A stretch of 39,546 nucleotides of DNA from assembly GCA_023666275.1 (NCBI GenBank), contig JAMPCJ010000013.1:1-39546 (forward strand). The letters are read 5' to 3'. Below, piece after piece: positions 1 to 7,057 of this stretch. This DNA comes from Treponema brennaborense. GTDB lineage: Bacteria > Spirochaetota > Spirochaetia > Treponematales > Treponemataceae. How positions within the stretch are numbered: the first letter of the stretch is position 1; every line of letters begins with the position of its first letter. A program made the translations under genes and the position numbers. Under the pieces are notes generated by a model that searched no databases, was not told the origin of the DNA, and saw only the letters and a list, made by a program, of their open reading frames with translations.

Positions 1-1
1 G

Positions 2-91
2 TGGTTCCATGTGAAGGTCATGCTCCCGCTGGTCCCGCTGGCCGTGATCCTGGGCATGGTCATAGCGCTTTTGATGACATGGATATGGTGA
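2..91 (+). CDS. 3' end of a membrane protein gene (partial)
   Basis: The window opens inside a reading frame that runs 29 codons to a TGA at 89-91. The visible tail starts WFHVKVMLPLVP and is one long hydrophobic segment ending in TWIW, so it is the C-terminal transmembrane helix of an integral membrane protein. It resembles the C-terminal helix of the intact membrane protein encoded at 573-1067 (both have an aromatic/HV-K motif before the final helix), so it may belong to the same family. The 5' part lies outside the window. The next gene starts inside its last codons, which suggests translational coupling. Function unknown. Confidence 0.5.
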   Translation, partial: WFHVKVMLPLVPLAVILGMVIALLMTWIW

Positions 92-324
92 CAGAGATGT
101 ATCGTTCTCAAATCAGCAACAAAAAGTGGATGGCCTACGACATTCCCGGCAATGTGGGGTGGATCACGTTTCTGGCAGGATTGGTCCTTTGCGCTGTCAA
201 ACGGTCGGAAATCCTTGAAAACGGCGTCATTTTTGCGCTGCTCGTGCTGGACGCACTCTGCGGATTAGCCATGGCGGCAGACATCGCTGGGCTGATTTTA
301 CGGGAATACAAGAAAATGGCTTGA
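85..324 (+). CDS. Small two-helix membrane protein, unknown function
   Basis: An ORF of about 79 residues with two hydrophobic segments: one around GNVGWITFLAGLVLC and one around VIFALLVLDALCGLAMAA, the latter followed by a basic tail (LREYKKMA). The start is uncertain. ATGs at 79, 85 and 97 are all in frame and none has a strong SD. 85 is chosen because it overlaps the preceding TGA (89-91), as is usual in this tightly packed operon. The longer in-frame extension back to base 1 reads through the end of the previous gene and looks artificial. I do not recognise a family. Its place in the array suggests it belongs with the other small membrane proteins of region 1-5683. Confidence 0.5.
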   Translation: MVTEMYRSQISNKKWMAYDIPGNVGWITFLAGLVLCAVKRSEILENGVIFALLVLDALCGLAMAADIAGLILREYKKMA

Positions 325-338
325 ATCGAGGGCTGTTT

Positions 339-570
339 ATGATTTATGCGGTTCAGCTGATTGTATACTGCCTGCTTTTTACCGGCATGGTGGTTCTTGC
401 CGCGCAGGGCGACGCGGTCGGCGCCTTGTGTTTTATCCCAAGCTGGTGCAGAAACGGGTTTTTGCCGTTGAGTTTACGGATTCGGAAGTCGCTGCCCGCA
501 AACATTTGTGTTCCTGTTTTGCCGCGTCATGCTGCCGGCGCCGGTAATTTTGATTTTCGGGAGGTCGTAA
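339..570 (+). pseudogene. Frameshifted N-terminal half of a small membrane protein
   Basis: The ATG at 339 follows a GAGGG SD and starts a typical membrane protein (MIYAVQLIVYCLLFTGMVVL). The frame breaks at the TTTT run near 432. Shifting by one base there gives YPKLVQKRVFAVEFTDSEV, and shifting again near 508 gives FVFLFCRVMLPAPVILIFG followed by a TAA at 568-570. Read across the three frames, the segment makes one coherent hydrophobic protein start, and each frame alone makes a poor one. A continuous ORF from 321 to 1067 exists, but its middle part reads as low-quality sequence and joins this remnant to the separate gene at 573. I interpret it as a decayed paralogue of the proteins at 573-1067 and 2115-2606. 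Sequencing error is an alternative explanation. Confidence 0.5.
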
Positions 571-572
571 AA

Positions 573-1067
573 ATGAATTGGCTGCGGACGATATTGGACA
601 GCGTGATTATCTGCATCGCGTTCAACGGCGCGGCGGCGTTTGTGTGGCTGCTGGAGCCGATAGGCTTTTCGGTCATGCTGCCCAAAGGCATCAATACGCC
701 GCGGGAAAAGCTGACGAAAGCGCAGATCAAGCCCGTCAGGCTGATGGAATTTATCTTGTATCCCATTCTGCTGGCTTACATGATATTCAGCGCGTATGAT
801 GCGGGCATCAGCGGCTTTCGGAATTTGTTCCTGACGGCGTTTATCGAGAACCTTGCATGGAATTTCGGCGATTTCTTCCTGCTGGACTGGTGGTTCCGTG
901 CCAAGCTCACCGATCGGATCATGGTGCCGGGCACCGAAGACAACGAGATGTGGAAAACAGGACCGTGGATGAAGAAATTCGGCATCTTCGACCACTGGGT
1001 GAAAGGGCCGATTGCCTGTGCGCTGATTGCCTTGCTCTGCGCCGGAATCGGGATTCTGATTCGCTGA
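573..1067 (+). CDS. Integral membrane protein with LDWW / PGTED motif
   Basis: 164 residues, starting MNWLRTILDSVIICIA. The start is set by the GGGAGG SD at 559-564, eight bases before the ATG. About four hydrophobic segments are visible: N-terminal, LMEFILYPILLAYMIF, a central amphipathic stretch and a final helix ALIALLCAGIGILIR. A motif FFLLDWWFRAK followed by IMVPGTEDNE lies between helices 3 and 4. The protein encoded at 2115-2606 has LDWFLLTKS at the matching place and a similar last helix, so the two look like distant paralogues. No named family is recognised. It sits in the methyltransferase/membrane-protein operon, and its stop overlaps a possible 35-codon ORF. Confidence 0.65.
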   Translation: MNWLRTILDSVIICIAFNGAAAFVWLLEPIGFSVMLPKGINTPREKLTKAQIKPVRLMEFILYPILLAYMIFSAYDAGISGFRNLFLTAFIENLAWNFGDFFLLDWWFRAKLTDRIMVPGTEDNEMWKTGPWMKKFGIFDHWVKGPIACALIALLCAGIGILIR

Positions 1068-1174
1068 TGCAGGACAGCAAAGCGGTTTCTGTGCCGCGCT
1101 TGGACGTTCCGGTTTTTTTCGGGAAGAGCCGAACGGATATCATGCAGATGTGTGAATTTATTTTGAGGAGCTGA
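1067..1174 (+). CDS. Possible 35-residue coupled small ORF
   Basis: ATG at 1067-1069 overlaps the preceding TGA (TGATG) and the frame stays open for 35 codons, ending TGA at 1172-1174, five bases before the HMA gene ATG. The peptide starts MQDSKAVSVPRLDVP and has no recognisable domain. It may be a chance ORF or the eroded end of a gene. The stop-start overlap is the only positive evidence. Confidence 0.2.
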   Translation: MQDSKAVSVPRLDVPVFFGKSRTDIMQMCEFILRS

Positions 1175-1179
1175 ATATT

Positions 1180-1428
1180 ATGTTAAAAATCACGGTTCAG
1201 GTAGACGGAATGATGTGCGGAATGTGCGAGTCCCATGTGAACGATGCTGTCCGCAAGGTGTTTCCGGTAAAGAAAGTTGCGTCTTCCCGCAAAAAAGGGC
1301 AGACGATCATACTCACCGAATCCGACATCGACGAAGCCGCCCTGCGCTCGGCAATCGGGAGTACGGGCTACGAAGTCAAAGCGGTGTCAAAAGAAACTTA
1401 TGAAAAAAGGAGATTATTCCGCAAATGA
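1180..1428 (+). CDS. Heavy-metal-associated (HMA) domain protein
   Basis: 82 residues, start fixed by the GAGGAG SD at 1165-1170. The N-terminus has the HMA-fold metal-binding motif in the form VDGMMCGMCESHV, with Cys13 and Cys16 as the CxxC pair. The expected beta-alpha-beta pattern follows, to a C-terminal STGYEVKAV typical of HMA domains. In known families this fold carries Cu(I) or other soft metals as a free chaperone or as a domain of P-type ATPases. Here it stands alone without an ATPase nearby, and the body is diverged (VASSRKKGQTIILTESD). The stop overlaps the next ATG (ATGA at 1425), so it is translationally coupled to the methyltransferase. Metal specificity cannot be read from the sequence. 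Confidence 0.8.
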   Translation: MLKITVQVDGMMCGMCESHVNDAVRKVFPVKKVASSRKKGQTIILTESDIDEAALRSAIGSTGYEVKAVSKETYEKRRLFRK

Positions 1429-2108
1429 ACAGATACGATGAAATCAAAAACGCTTATCGCGGCTTAGGCAAAGAGGCAACCTTTTACGACGGCATGATTA
1501 CCTGTTCCACTTTGCCGGGACGGGCGATTTGCGGCTTGGTGTGGAACATGGGGCGGAAAAAAAACGCCTGCTATCTGGAAAAAGCGCTGTCCGGCATCCC
1601 TGAGGGATTTTCCGGCAAGCTGCTTGAGGTGCCGGTAGGGACGGGCGTTCTGACCATGCCGGTCTACCGAACGCTTCCGCAGGCAGACATCACCTGTCTT
1701 GACTACACTCCGGACATGATGGCTGCCGCGCAGCGTCGGGCAAGTGCGGCGGGACTGAACAATGTGCGCTTTCGGCAAGGTGATGTCGGCGCGCTGCCCT
1801 TTGAGGACGGCGCTTTCGACATTGTGCTGTCCCTCAACGGCTTTCACGCTTTCCCGAACAAAGAGGCGGCATATCGGGAAACCTGCCGAGTGCTGAAATC
1901 GGGCGGAACATTCTGCGGCTGCTTCTATGTGAAAGGCGGAAACCGCCGGACAGATTGGTTTGTCGACAAGCTTTACACGCCGAAAGGCTTTTTCACTCCG
2001 CCCTATGAAACCGCGGACAGTCTGTGCCGGCGGCTGGAGGAGTTGTATGCCCAGGTCAAAGTGGAAACAGTCGAATCTATTGCCTGCTTCACTTGCCGAA
2101 AGGAATAG
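1425..2108 (+). CDS. Class I SAM-dependent methyltransferase (UbiE/Methyltransf_11-like)
   Basis: 227 residues, start ATG overlapping the HMA stop, with AAAGGAGA upstream. SAM-binding motif I reads LLEVPVGTG (about 66-74), followed by an acidic post-I strand end (CLDYTP, Asp93), motif II-like GDVGALPFEDGAFDIV and a motif III region VLKSGGTF. This order matches small-molecule C- or O-methyltransferases of the Methyltransf_11/UbiE type. The C-terminal third (YVKGGNRRTDWFVDK, TPPYETADSL) should hold the substrate pocket, but the substrate cannot be inferred. It is the first of three methyltransferases in this operon, and they are from different subfamilies and not recent duplicates. Confidence 0.85.
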   Translation: MNRYDEIKNAYRGLGKEATFYDGMITCSTLPGRAICGLVWNMGRKKNACYLEKALSGIPEGFSGKLLEVPVGTGVLTMPVYRTLPQADITCLDYTPDMMAAAQRRASAAGLNNVRFRQGDVGALPFEDGAFDIVLSLNGFHAFPNKEAAYRETCRVLKSGGTFCGCFYVKGGNRRTDWFVDKLYTPKGFFTPPYETADSLCRRLEELYAQVKVETVESIACFTCRKE

Positions 2109-2114
2109 AATGCC

Positions 2115-2606
2115 GTGAAAGTAACGCTCATATTATCATTGTTTCCGATGGCAGCACTGTTCCTGATGATTTGGGCGGCGGTGGCGCTGGTGCGAAACCC
2201 GAAACTCTTTGCCACGGCGCCGAAGGACATTCAGGCGGCGATAGTGAAGCACGAAAAGCGGTTCCTCGGAGCCAATGTAATAGGCTGGATTTTGCTGCTG
2301 CTGTGTGCCGCTTTGTTCCTTGGCGCGTTTATCTACGGCGGCTGGGACGGAATGCAGAATAACTACAGTTTTCGGCAGTTCTTCGGGAGATTTCTCATCA
2401 TGCTGTATCTGGAAAAAGCTTTTGACATTATCTGCTTGGACTGGTTCCTGCTGACCAAATCCCGCTTTTTTCAGCACTATTACCCGGAAACGGCGGGCTG
2501 CGCGGGCTATCATCAGTTCGGCTTCAACCGCAAAGAGCAGCTTGCGCGGATCGTTGTGTTTCCGTTCGTTTCTCTGGTGCTGGCAGGGATTTGCGTGCTT
2601 TTGTGA
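2115..2606 (+). CDS. Integral membrane protein with LDWF motif
   Basis: 163 residues from a GTG at 2115, with AAAGGA about 12 bases upstream. It is seven bases after the methyltransferase stop. Hydrophobic segments lie at the N-terminus (LILSLFPMAALFLMIWAAV), in the middle (VIGWILLLLCAALFLGAF), around LIMLYLEKAFDIICLDWF, and at the C-terminus (VFPFVSLVLAGICVLL). The motif DIICLDWFLLTKSRFF aligns with FFLLDWWFRAK of the protein encoded at 573-1067, and both end in a similar helix preceded by FG and a basic residue. It is therefore a second intact member of this local membrane-protein family. No known function. It may form a membrane complex with its paralogues or anchor the operon's enzymes. 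Confidence 0.65.
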   Translation: MKVTLILSLFPMAALFLMIWAAVALVRNPKLFATAPKDIQAAIVKHEKRFLGANVIGWILLLLCAALFLGAFIYGGWDGMQNNYSFRQFFGRFLIMLYLEKAFDIICLDWFLLTKSRFFQHYYPETAGCAGYHQFGFNRKEQLARIVVFPFVSLVLAGICVLL

Positions 2607-2615
2607 GGCTGGCTG

Positions 2616-2702
2616 ATGAGCGCTGTGACAGATGAAATCTGCGAGGTGCGGAAGGATTTCCGGCTGCACTGTGTTATCGGAAAGCTGCGGGGCAAGATAT
2701 GA
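2616..2702 (+). CDS. Possible 28-residue coupled small ORF
   Basis: ATG at 2616 opens 28 codons (starting MSAVTDEICEVRKDF) whose TGA at 2700-2702 overlaps the ATG of the next methyltransferase. There is no clear SD and no recognised family. It fills the only real gap in this part of the operon and could simply couple translation across it, or be a chance ORF. Confidence 0.2.
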   Translation: MSAVTDEICEVRKDFRLHCVIGKLRGKI

Positions 2703-3319
2703 ATAAGCGGACATGGGATTTGTACGCTCCGATCTATGAGCGGGCCATGCGGACGGACAGAAAGGTCTATCGGTATATGTACGAGCGCATCCCGCAGGTC
2801 ATTGCAGGCAAAGAGGTGCTGGAACTTGCCGCGGGACCGGGCCTGCTGGCGAAGCACGTCGCGCTCGCCGCCAAGCGGATGATTGCCGCCGACTACTCCG
2901 AGGGCATGATTGCGCAGGCAAAAAAGGGCGAATATCCCGAAAACCTGACTTTCGAGACGGCGGATGCGACCTCGCTTCCTTATGAGGACGATTCTTTCGA
3001 TGCGGTGCTGATTGCCAACGCACTCCATGTCATGCCGAATCCGGAAAAGGCGCTCTCGGAAATCGATCGGGTGCTGAAACCGTGCGGCATTCTGATTGCG
3101 CCCAATTTTGTGGAACATAAGGGAACCTTCGGCAGCCGCGTCTGGTCGAAAATTCTGCAAATCGCCGGGATTTCTTTTGAGCATCAGTGGAGCACGGAAG
3201 AATACAAAGCCTTCCTGGAACAAAACGGCTGGGCAGTCACGCACAGCAGGGAAATGCAGGCTCGAATCGCCATTGTCTACGCGGAATGTATCCGAAAAGA
3301 GGAATCACCGAATGGATGA
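2699..3319 (+). CDS. Class I SAM-dependent methyltransferase
   Basis: 206 residues. SAM motif I is VLELAAGPG (about 40-48), then AADYSEGMI (acidic post-I), ADATSLPYEDDSFDAV (motif II) and RVLKPCGILIAPNF (motif III). This is the usual Methyltransf_11/25 arrangement, with a short N-terminal helix-rich region starting MNKRTWDLYAPIYERAM. The substrate is not evident. The gene is followed with an eight-base overlap by another methyltransferase (ATG at 3312), so the two are probably made in a fixed ratio. It is more similar in layout to small ubiquinone/phospholipid-type methyltransferases than to RNA enzymes, but that is only a loose inference. Confidence 0.85.
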   Translation: MNKRTWDLYAPIYERAMRTDRKVYRYMYERIPQVIAGKEVLELAAGPGLLAKHVALAAKRMIAADYSEGMIAQAKKGEYPENLTFETADATSLPYEDDSFDAVLIANALHVMPNPEKALSEIDRVLKPCGILIAPNFVEHKGTFGSRVWSKILQIAGISFEHQWSTEEYKAFLEQNGWAVTHSREMQARIAIVYAECIRKEESPNG

Positions 3320-4115
3320 CAAAATAAAAGTAAATCTTTCCGACACGGCGGAAACCATGCTGCAAAGTTTTTACGCCAGGGCGCAGTATTCCCTCAGTCC
3401 GAGGCACAAGTTTTACGATGCCAAGGCCGTCGAAATCGTTCGGAAAATCGACTACGACTTTTCCGCCGCGGAAAAAGACCGCACCATGAGCGGCGGCGTC
3501 CTTGCACGGACGATTGTCTTTGACGAACTGGTAAAGGATTTTATCGCACAAAATCCGGAGTGCACCGTGGTCAACATCGCCTGCGGGCTGGATACGCGGG
3601 TGTATCGGCTTGATAACGGAAGGCTGCGCTGGTACAACCTCGATCTGCCGGAAGTAATCGAGCTGCGGAATCGGCTGTTTGGAGAAAGCGGGCGCATTTC
3701 CGCGATCGGCAAATCCGCACTGGACAGCACCTGGGCAAATCAGGTCGAAACTCACGGAAAAACGCTGTTCATCATCGAAGGCTTTTCGATGTATCTGACG
3801 GCGGCGGAAGTAGGCGTGCTCCTCGGCATCATCCGCGATCATTTCGACAGCGCCGCGGTCATGATGGAATGCATCGCGCCGATGTGGACGGCGAAACAGA
3901 ACGCGGAGAAATCCATCGCCCAAACCGGCGCGAAGTTCCGATGGGGCGCAAACAGCTTTGACGAGCTGGGCGAACTGGGCAGGGGCTTCCGCAAAATCAG
4001 GGACGACAACATTCTGCGCGGCAAGGCTGCGGTTCACCCATTCTGCCGCATTTTGGGGAAGCTGCCCGCTGCGAAAAAAATTGCACAGAAGATTTTGATT
4101 TTTGAACGAATATAG
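3312..4115 (+). CDS. Leucine-carboxyl-methyltransferase (LCM/TcmP-like) family protein
   Basis: 267 residues from the ATG at 3312, with AAGAGGA upstream and overlapping the previous stop. The signature of the LCM family (PF04072-type) is clear: VVNIACGLDTRVYRL (about 87-100, SAM site) followed by WYNLDLPEVIELR (about 107-119) and FIIEGFSMYL. Members methylate carboxyl or hydroxyl groups of small molecules (TcmP and PpmA types) or the C-terminus of PP2A. In a bacterial operon a small-molecule substrate is more likely. Its presence beside two other methyltransferases and a metal-binding hydrolase supports a common modification pathway. A longer in-frame extension back to 3096 overlaps the previous gene and is not used. 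Confidence 0.85.
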   Translation: MDDKIKVNLSDTAETMLQSFYARAQYSLSPRHKFYDAKAVEIVRKIDYDFSAAEKDRTMSGGVLARTIVFDELVKDFIAQNPECTVVNIACGLDTRVYRLDNGRLRWYNLDLPEVIELRNRLFGESGRISAIGKSALDSTWANQVETHGKTLFIIEGFSMYLTAAEVGVLLGIIRDHFDSAAVMMECIAPMWTAKQNAEKSIAQTGAKFRWGANSFDELGELGRGFRKIRDDNILRGKAAVHPFCRILGKLPAAKKIAQKILIFERI

Positions 4116-4127
4116 GGAGAACTGAGT

Positions 4128-5000
4128 ATGTCAAAACAGGCTTCGGAATTTCAAGAGAAGGCTATGGCACTCCTGTATCGGGGCAAGGAGATATTCAAGC
4201 CGCTGAACACGGGCCGCATTGACGAGCATGTCAGCTGTGTTCGGGAGTTTGTGGCGAATATCTTTTTCTACACGAAAAACGGCGTTACGATTATGATTGA
4301 CGCGGGCTATAACTATGAGCGGCTCAAGGAAAAAATGGGCTGGCTGGATTTGGATCCCGCCGCTGTTCGGCACATCCTCATCACCCATCAGGACACCGAC
4401 CATGTGGGCGCGGTGGAGCGGGACAGTCCCGGCCTGTTCCGTAATGCAGTCCTCTACATCGGCGAAATCGAAAACCGCTACCTGACAGGAGAAAAGCGGC
4501 GCCGCGTCATTCACGGACTCTACAAGCTGCCACAGGTATATATCGACAATCAAAAAGTGCTGCTGAAGGACGGTCAGGTTTTCAGCATCGAAGGCATCAA
4601 AATCGAGTGCTTTCTGGTTCCCGGCCACACTTGGGGGCACCTTGTCTATCTGATAGACGATTCCTATCTGTTCACCGGAGATACGATTTGGTTCGGTCCG
4701 GACGGCGGCAAAAGCTTCATCAATATGCTGGCAGAAAGCAACAAAACAGCCGTCCGATCCCTTGCGGCGCTGGAAGAAAAACTGCGGGATCGCGCTCTGC
4801 GGCCGATCATCATCACCGGACACACCGGCTGGACGGATAATTTGGACTTCGCGTTCGCGCATCGGGATATGATTTGCAGCGCCTATGTGCGCCAAAAGCC
4901 CCATGACCCGGACGCGCCCTGCGACGCCTATGACGAATCGGATGACACCGAAGAAAAGGCGCGCGGCATCAGACTTGCAAAAGTAAAGGAATTGCCATGA
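4128..5000 (+). CDS. Metallo-beta-lactamase-fold hydrolase
   Basis: 290 residues, start supported by AGGGAGA eight bases upstream. The metal site is visible as THQDTDHVG (His87, Asp89, Asp91, His92). The second position of the usual HxHxDH is Asp, giving HxDxDH. It is followed by VPGHTWGHLVY (His167, His171), FTGDTIWFG (Asp185) and a C-terminal GHTGWTDN. This is the glyoxalase II/MBL group. The HxDxDH form is known in some MBL branches, so it is not necessarily inactive. The C-terminus is acidic and hydrophilic (DAYDESDDTEEK), and there is no signal peptide, so it should be cytoplasmic. The TGA overlaps the ATG of the next gene (4997). Confidence 0.88.
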   Translation: MSKQASEFQEKAMALLYRGKEIFKPLNTGRIDEHVSCVREFVANIFFYTKNGVTIMIDAGYNYERLKEKMGWLDLDPAAVRHILITHQDTDHVGAVERDSPGLFRNAVLYIGEIENRYLTGEKRRRVIHGLYKLPQVYIDNQKVLLKDGQVFSIEGIKIECFLVPGHTWGHLVYLIDDSYLFTGDTIWFGPDGGKSFINMLAESNKTAVRSLAALEEKLRDRALRPIIITGHTGWTDNLDFAFAHRDMICSAYVRQKPHDPDAPCDAYDESDDTEEKARGIRLAKVKELP

Positions 5001-5683
5001 AAATTACGCAAAACAACATGACTGCTGCCTTAATCTGCGGGCTGCTGGGTTGCCTGTGCTTCGGCGGCGGCGACTGGCTGATGATTTACGGAGATACGGC
5101 GCACAGCGGCAATCTGTCCTGGCTGACTGCGGGCGCGGCGCAGATTGCTCCCTGGCGCACCAATCTGGCAATGGCGCTGGCGTTTCCGGGAATTATTCTC
5201 TACGGAATTGCCTTGTTTTCCGCTGCGGCGTTTTTGAGTGCGGAACAAGACAGGAAAACCTATCAAACGCTCACCGCTTTCGGCCTGACGCCGTGGCTGT
5301 GCCTGCATTTGTTCTACATCATGATTCTGTATGCCTTTGCCTGGATGTCCTCGAACGGCTATGAAGCCGCGGCTTTGCAGCTTGCGGAGGCGCTGTTTTT
5401 CCGGCTGGGCTGGCTTATTCCGGTCAGCGAAGCCCTGATGCTGCCGCCGTATCTGTACTGGGGCTGGCTGCTGCTGAAGAAAAGAAGCATGTTCCCGAAA
5501 CGGGCGGCGCTGTCCAATCCGCTGATATTTTACGGCATCTTGAAGCTGCTTACTCTGCCGCTGCCGGACAGCCCGTTCCGCCTGTCGTTTACCAACGGCC
5601 TGATGAGCGAAAGCATGATTTTGTGGTTCGGAAGTCTGCTGATTCGCAGCAGGAGCGCCGCAAAAAATGCCGCGACCAAGTAA
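4997..5683 (+). CDS. Multi-spanning membrane protein, last gene of the operon
   Basis: 228 residues, ATGA overlap with the hydrolase and an AAAGGA SD at 4985-4990. Six or seven hydrophobic segments are visible, with conserved-looking motifs FGGGDWLMIYG in the first helix hairpin, PWRTNLAMALAFPG, TPWLCLHLFYIM and a C-terminal LPDSPFRLSFTNGLMSESMILWFG. It resembles uncharacterised DUF-type membrane proteins of Clostridia and other gut bacteria, but I cannot name the family securely. The AT-rich non-operon sequence begins about 100 bases after the stop, so this is the right edge of the putative transferred block. Confidence 0.7.
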   Translation: MKITQNNMTAALICGLLGCLCFGGGDWLMIYGDTAHSGNLSWLTAGAAQIAPWRTNLAMALAFPGIILYGIALFSAAAFLSAEQDRKTYQTLTAFGLTPWLCLHLFYIMILYAFAWMSSNGYEAAALQLAEALFFRLGWLIPVSEALMLPPYLYWGWLLLKKRSMFPKRAALSNPLIFYGILKLLTLPLPDSPFRLSFTNGLMSESMILWFGSLLIRSRSAAKNAATK

Positions 5684-5851
5684 CTAATGACGTTTTATTT
5701 CGCCGATAAGCGCGGCAGGGGATTTTCGGAATCTTCTATAGCGGTTTATTGCATTTTGGGCACCTAAACCAAACAAAATTCCCATACATATAAAAAAGTA
5801 TACGTTGAAACAAATTAAAAGTAAAGTGTAAAAAATTTCAATCTAATGAAA
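5684..5851. other. Edge of the operon and start of AT-rich scar
   Basis: After the stop at 5683 the composition drops sharply to AT-rich within about 100 bases. I see no gene and no convincing terminator with a U-tract here. The stretch is the 3' flank shared by the + strand operon and the convergent - strand small gene ending at 5852. Confidence 0.5.
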
Positions 5852-6028
5852 TTAAATGAATGCACCTTTAGGGACATCATTCTTATACGGTTTTTTATTT
5901 TTTATCGCATCTTTAAAAATCTGTACTGCCCAATCACAACCCATGGGGTGAGTAGAAAATAGTGCATCCTCACCAAACATCTCAATATACTTATTTTCCC
6001 AATATTCAAATTCTTCATAATCAGTCAT
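5852..6028 (-). CDS. 58-residue protein following a broken HEAGH metallopeptidase
   Basis: A small intact gene. On the - strand, GGAGGG sits about five bases before ATG (6026-6028), giving 58 codons to TAA at 5852-5854. The product begins MTDYEEFEYWENKYIEMFG and ends NDVPKGAFI. It is acidic and aromatic at the N-terminus with no signal or membrane helix. Its ATG lies inside the last codons of the upstream remnant (stop 6021-6023), so the two were once translationally coupled. By position it could be an immunity or accessory protein of the upstream toxin- or phage-like metallopeptidase. That is inference, as the family is not recognised. Its AT-rich composition differs from both flanks, suggesting transfer. 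Confidence 0.65.
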   Translation of the reverse strand: MTDYEEFEYWENKYIEMFGEDALFSTHPMGCDWAVQIFKDAIKNKKPYKNDVPKGAFI

Positions 6029-6336
6029 TCTTACCCTCCAATGTTTTTCTTATCTCTTTAATCATTTTAACAAATATTTTTTCTGATTTTGGAAAATACC
6101 TCTTAATTATATTATAGGAATCTAAATTCGTAAACGAACTCGAAATCAAGTTTGCCATTGCTTCAGATGCCAAATAATAGTCTTGATCTACCTTCCAAAT
6201 TGAAAATCATCAGATAGATTATGATTTTTACCTTTACTCATGAGTTTATCAATGAAATGTCCTGCTTCATGAAAGAATGTAGAGTGCTTTGTTTTTTTCC
6301 TGCGATTGCAATAGTATCTTTTTCCTTGCCCGCACG
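6021..6336 (-). pseudogene. Frameshifted 3' fragment of a HEAGH zinc-metallopeptidase-like gene
   Basis: Read on the - strand, three frames together give one coherent protein end: AGKEKDTIAIAGKK, then (after a shift at an A7 run near 6289-6298) STFFHEAGHFIDKLMSKG, and, after a second shift near 6195, WKVDQDYYLASEAMANLIS through IIKRYFPKSEKIFVKMIKE to TGA at 6021-6023. HEAGH (6257-6271) fits an HExxH zinc site, and SEAMAN with RYFP..S..IF is the pattern that follows it in metallopeptidase-like C-terminal domains of phage head proteins and polymorphic toxins. The 5' end is missing: an in-frame stop lies just upstream of the homologous start. It is a dead, truncated remnant unless the shifts are sequencing errors. 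The downstream 58-residue gene is intact. Confidence 0.6.
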
Positions 6337-6463
6337 TTAAAACAGGCAGCACAAATGCATTGCACTCCATTTTCCACGCCCGCCGATTTGCTTATCGGCG
6401 GAGAAAAAATCCCCGAAAGCGAGGCGACAATAGCTTCATATCGCCGAAAAACCATAGTGCCGC
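6337..6463. other. Junction between AT-rich scar and native sequence
   Basis: Composition returns from AT-rich to the background G+C within this stretch. Short ORFs on both strands have no recognisable content. It contains a short inverted repeat around CGATTTGCTTATCGGCG but no gene that I can support. Confidence 0.35.
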
Positions 6464-6493
6464 TTGACTTTTCCGGTACGAAAACTGTACAAT
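6464..6493 (+). promoter_or_regulatory. Sigma-70 promoter of rplM-rpsI
   Basis: TTGACT at 6464-6469 and TACAAT at 6488-6493 with an 18-base spacer. This is one of the best -35/-10 pairs in the window. The start would be near 6500, leaving a leader of about 117 bases before rplM. In other bacteria L13 regulates this operon through its leader, so a structured leader here is expected but not demonstrated. Confidence 0.75.
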
Positions 6494-6616
6494 ACCAGAA
6501 CCCGTATATCTGCGCCGGCTTGCTGCCGGATTTATGGCCGGTTTTCCGGCCGTCAAGGAAAAAGATACGATGCTCAATCTGTTTTCCGCCAGAGATTTTA
6601 ATGTAAGGTTAAATAC

Positions 6617-7045
6617 ATGAAAACTATTTTTGTAAAAGAACACGATGCGGCAAGAGAATGGTTTATCATTGATGCTGCCGACAAGCCGTTGGGGCGCATT
6701 GCTGCGAAAGCTGCTGCGGTGCTGCGCGGTAAACATAAAGCTACATATACTCCTAACCAAGAAATGGGCGATTATATCGTGATTATAAATGCCGATAAAG
6801 TCGCTGTTTCCGGAAACAAAGAAACCGATAAAATTTATTATCACCATACAGGTTTTGTGGGCGGATTAAAGTCGTTTCCTTTTAATAAAAAAATCGAAAG
6901 ACATCCCGAAGCTCCTTTGATGATAGCTATAAAAGGCATGTTGCCGAAAGGTCCGCTCGGACGCCGAATGTTATCGAATGTCAAAGTGTATGCCGGTGCA
7001 GAACATCCGCATGCAGCGCAGAACCCTAAACCTCTGGAAATATAA
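6617..7045 (+). CDS. rplM: 50S ribosomal protein L13
   Basis: 142 residues, the normal size for L13, with a TAAGG SD at 6604-6608. Diagnostic segments are [75 protein letters not shown] and a C-terminal [14 protein letters not shown]13 is an early assembly protein of the large ribosomal subunit. It is immediately followed by rpsI, the near-universal bacterial pairing, and both are read from the promoter at 6464-6493. Confidence 0.98.
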   Translation: MKTIFVKEHDAAREWFIIDAADKPLGRIAAKAAAVLRGKHKATYTPNQEMGDYIVIINADKVAVSGNKETDKIYYHHTGFVGGLKSFPFNKKIERHPEAPLMIAIKGMLPKGPLGRRMLSNVKVYAGAEHPHAAQNPKPLEI

Positions 7046-7057
7046 TAGGAGTTTGTT

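Noticed and set aside
474-995. 173-codon ORF on the - strand
   Set aside because: It is antisense to the membrane protein gene, has no SD and reads as Arg/His/Gln-rich shadow sequence.
321-1067. One continuous 248-codon ORF over the pseudogene and the next gene
   Set aside because: The middle of this frame is not protein-like, a strong SD and ATG lie at 559-575, and the first part makes sense only with two frameshifts.
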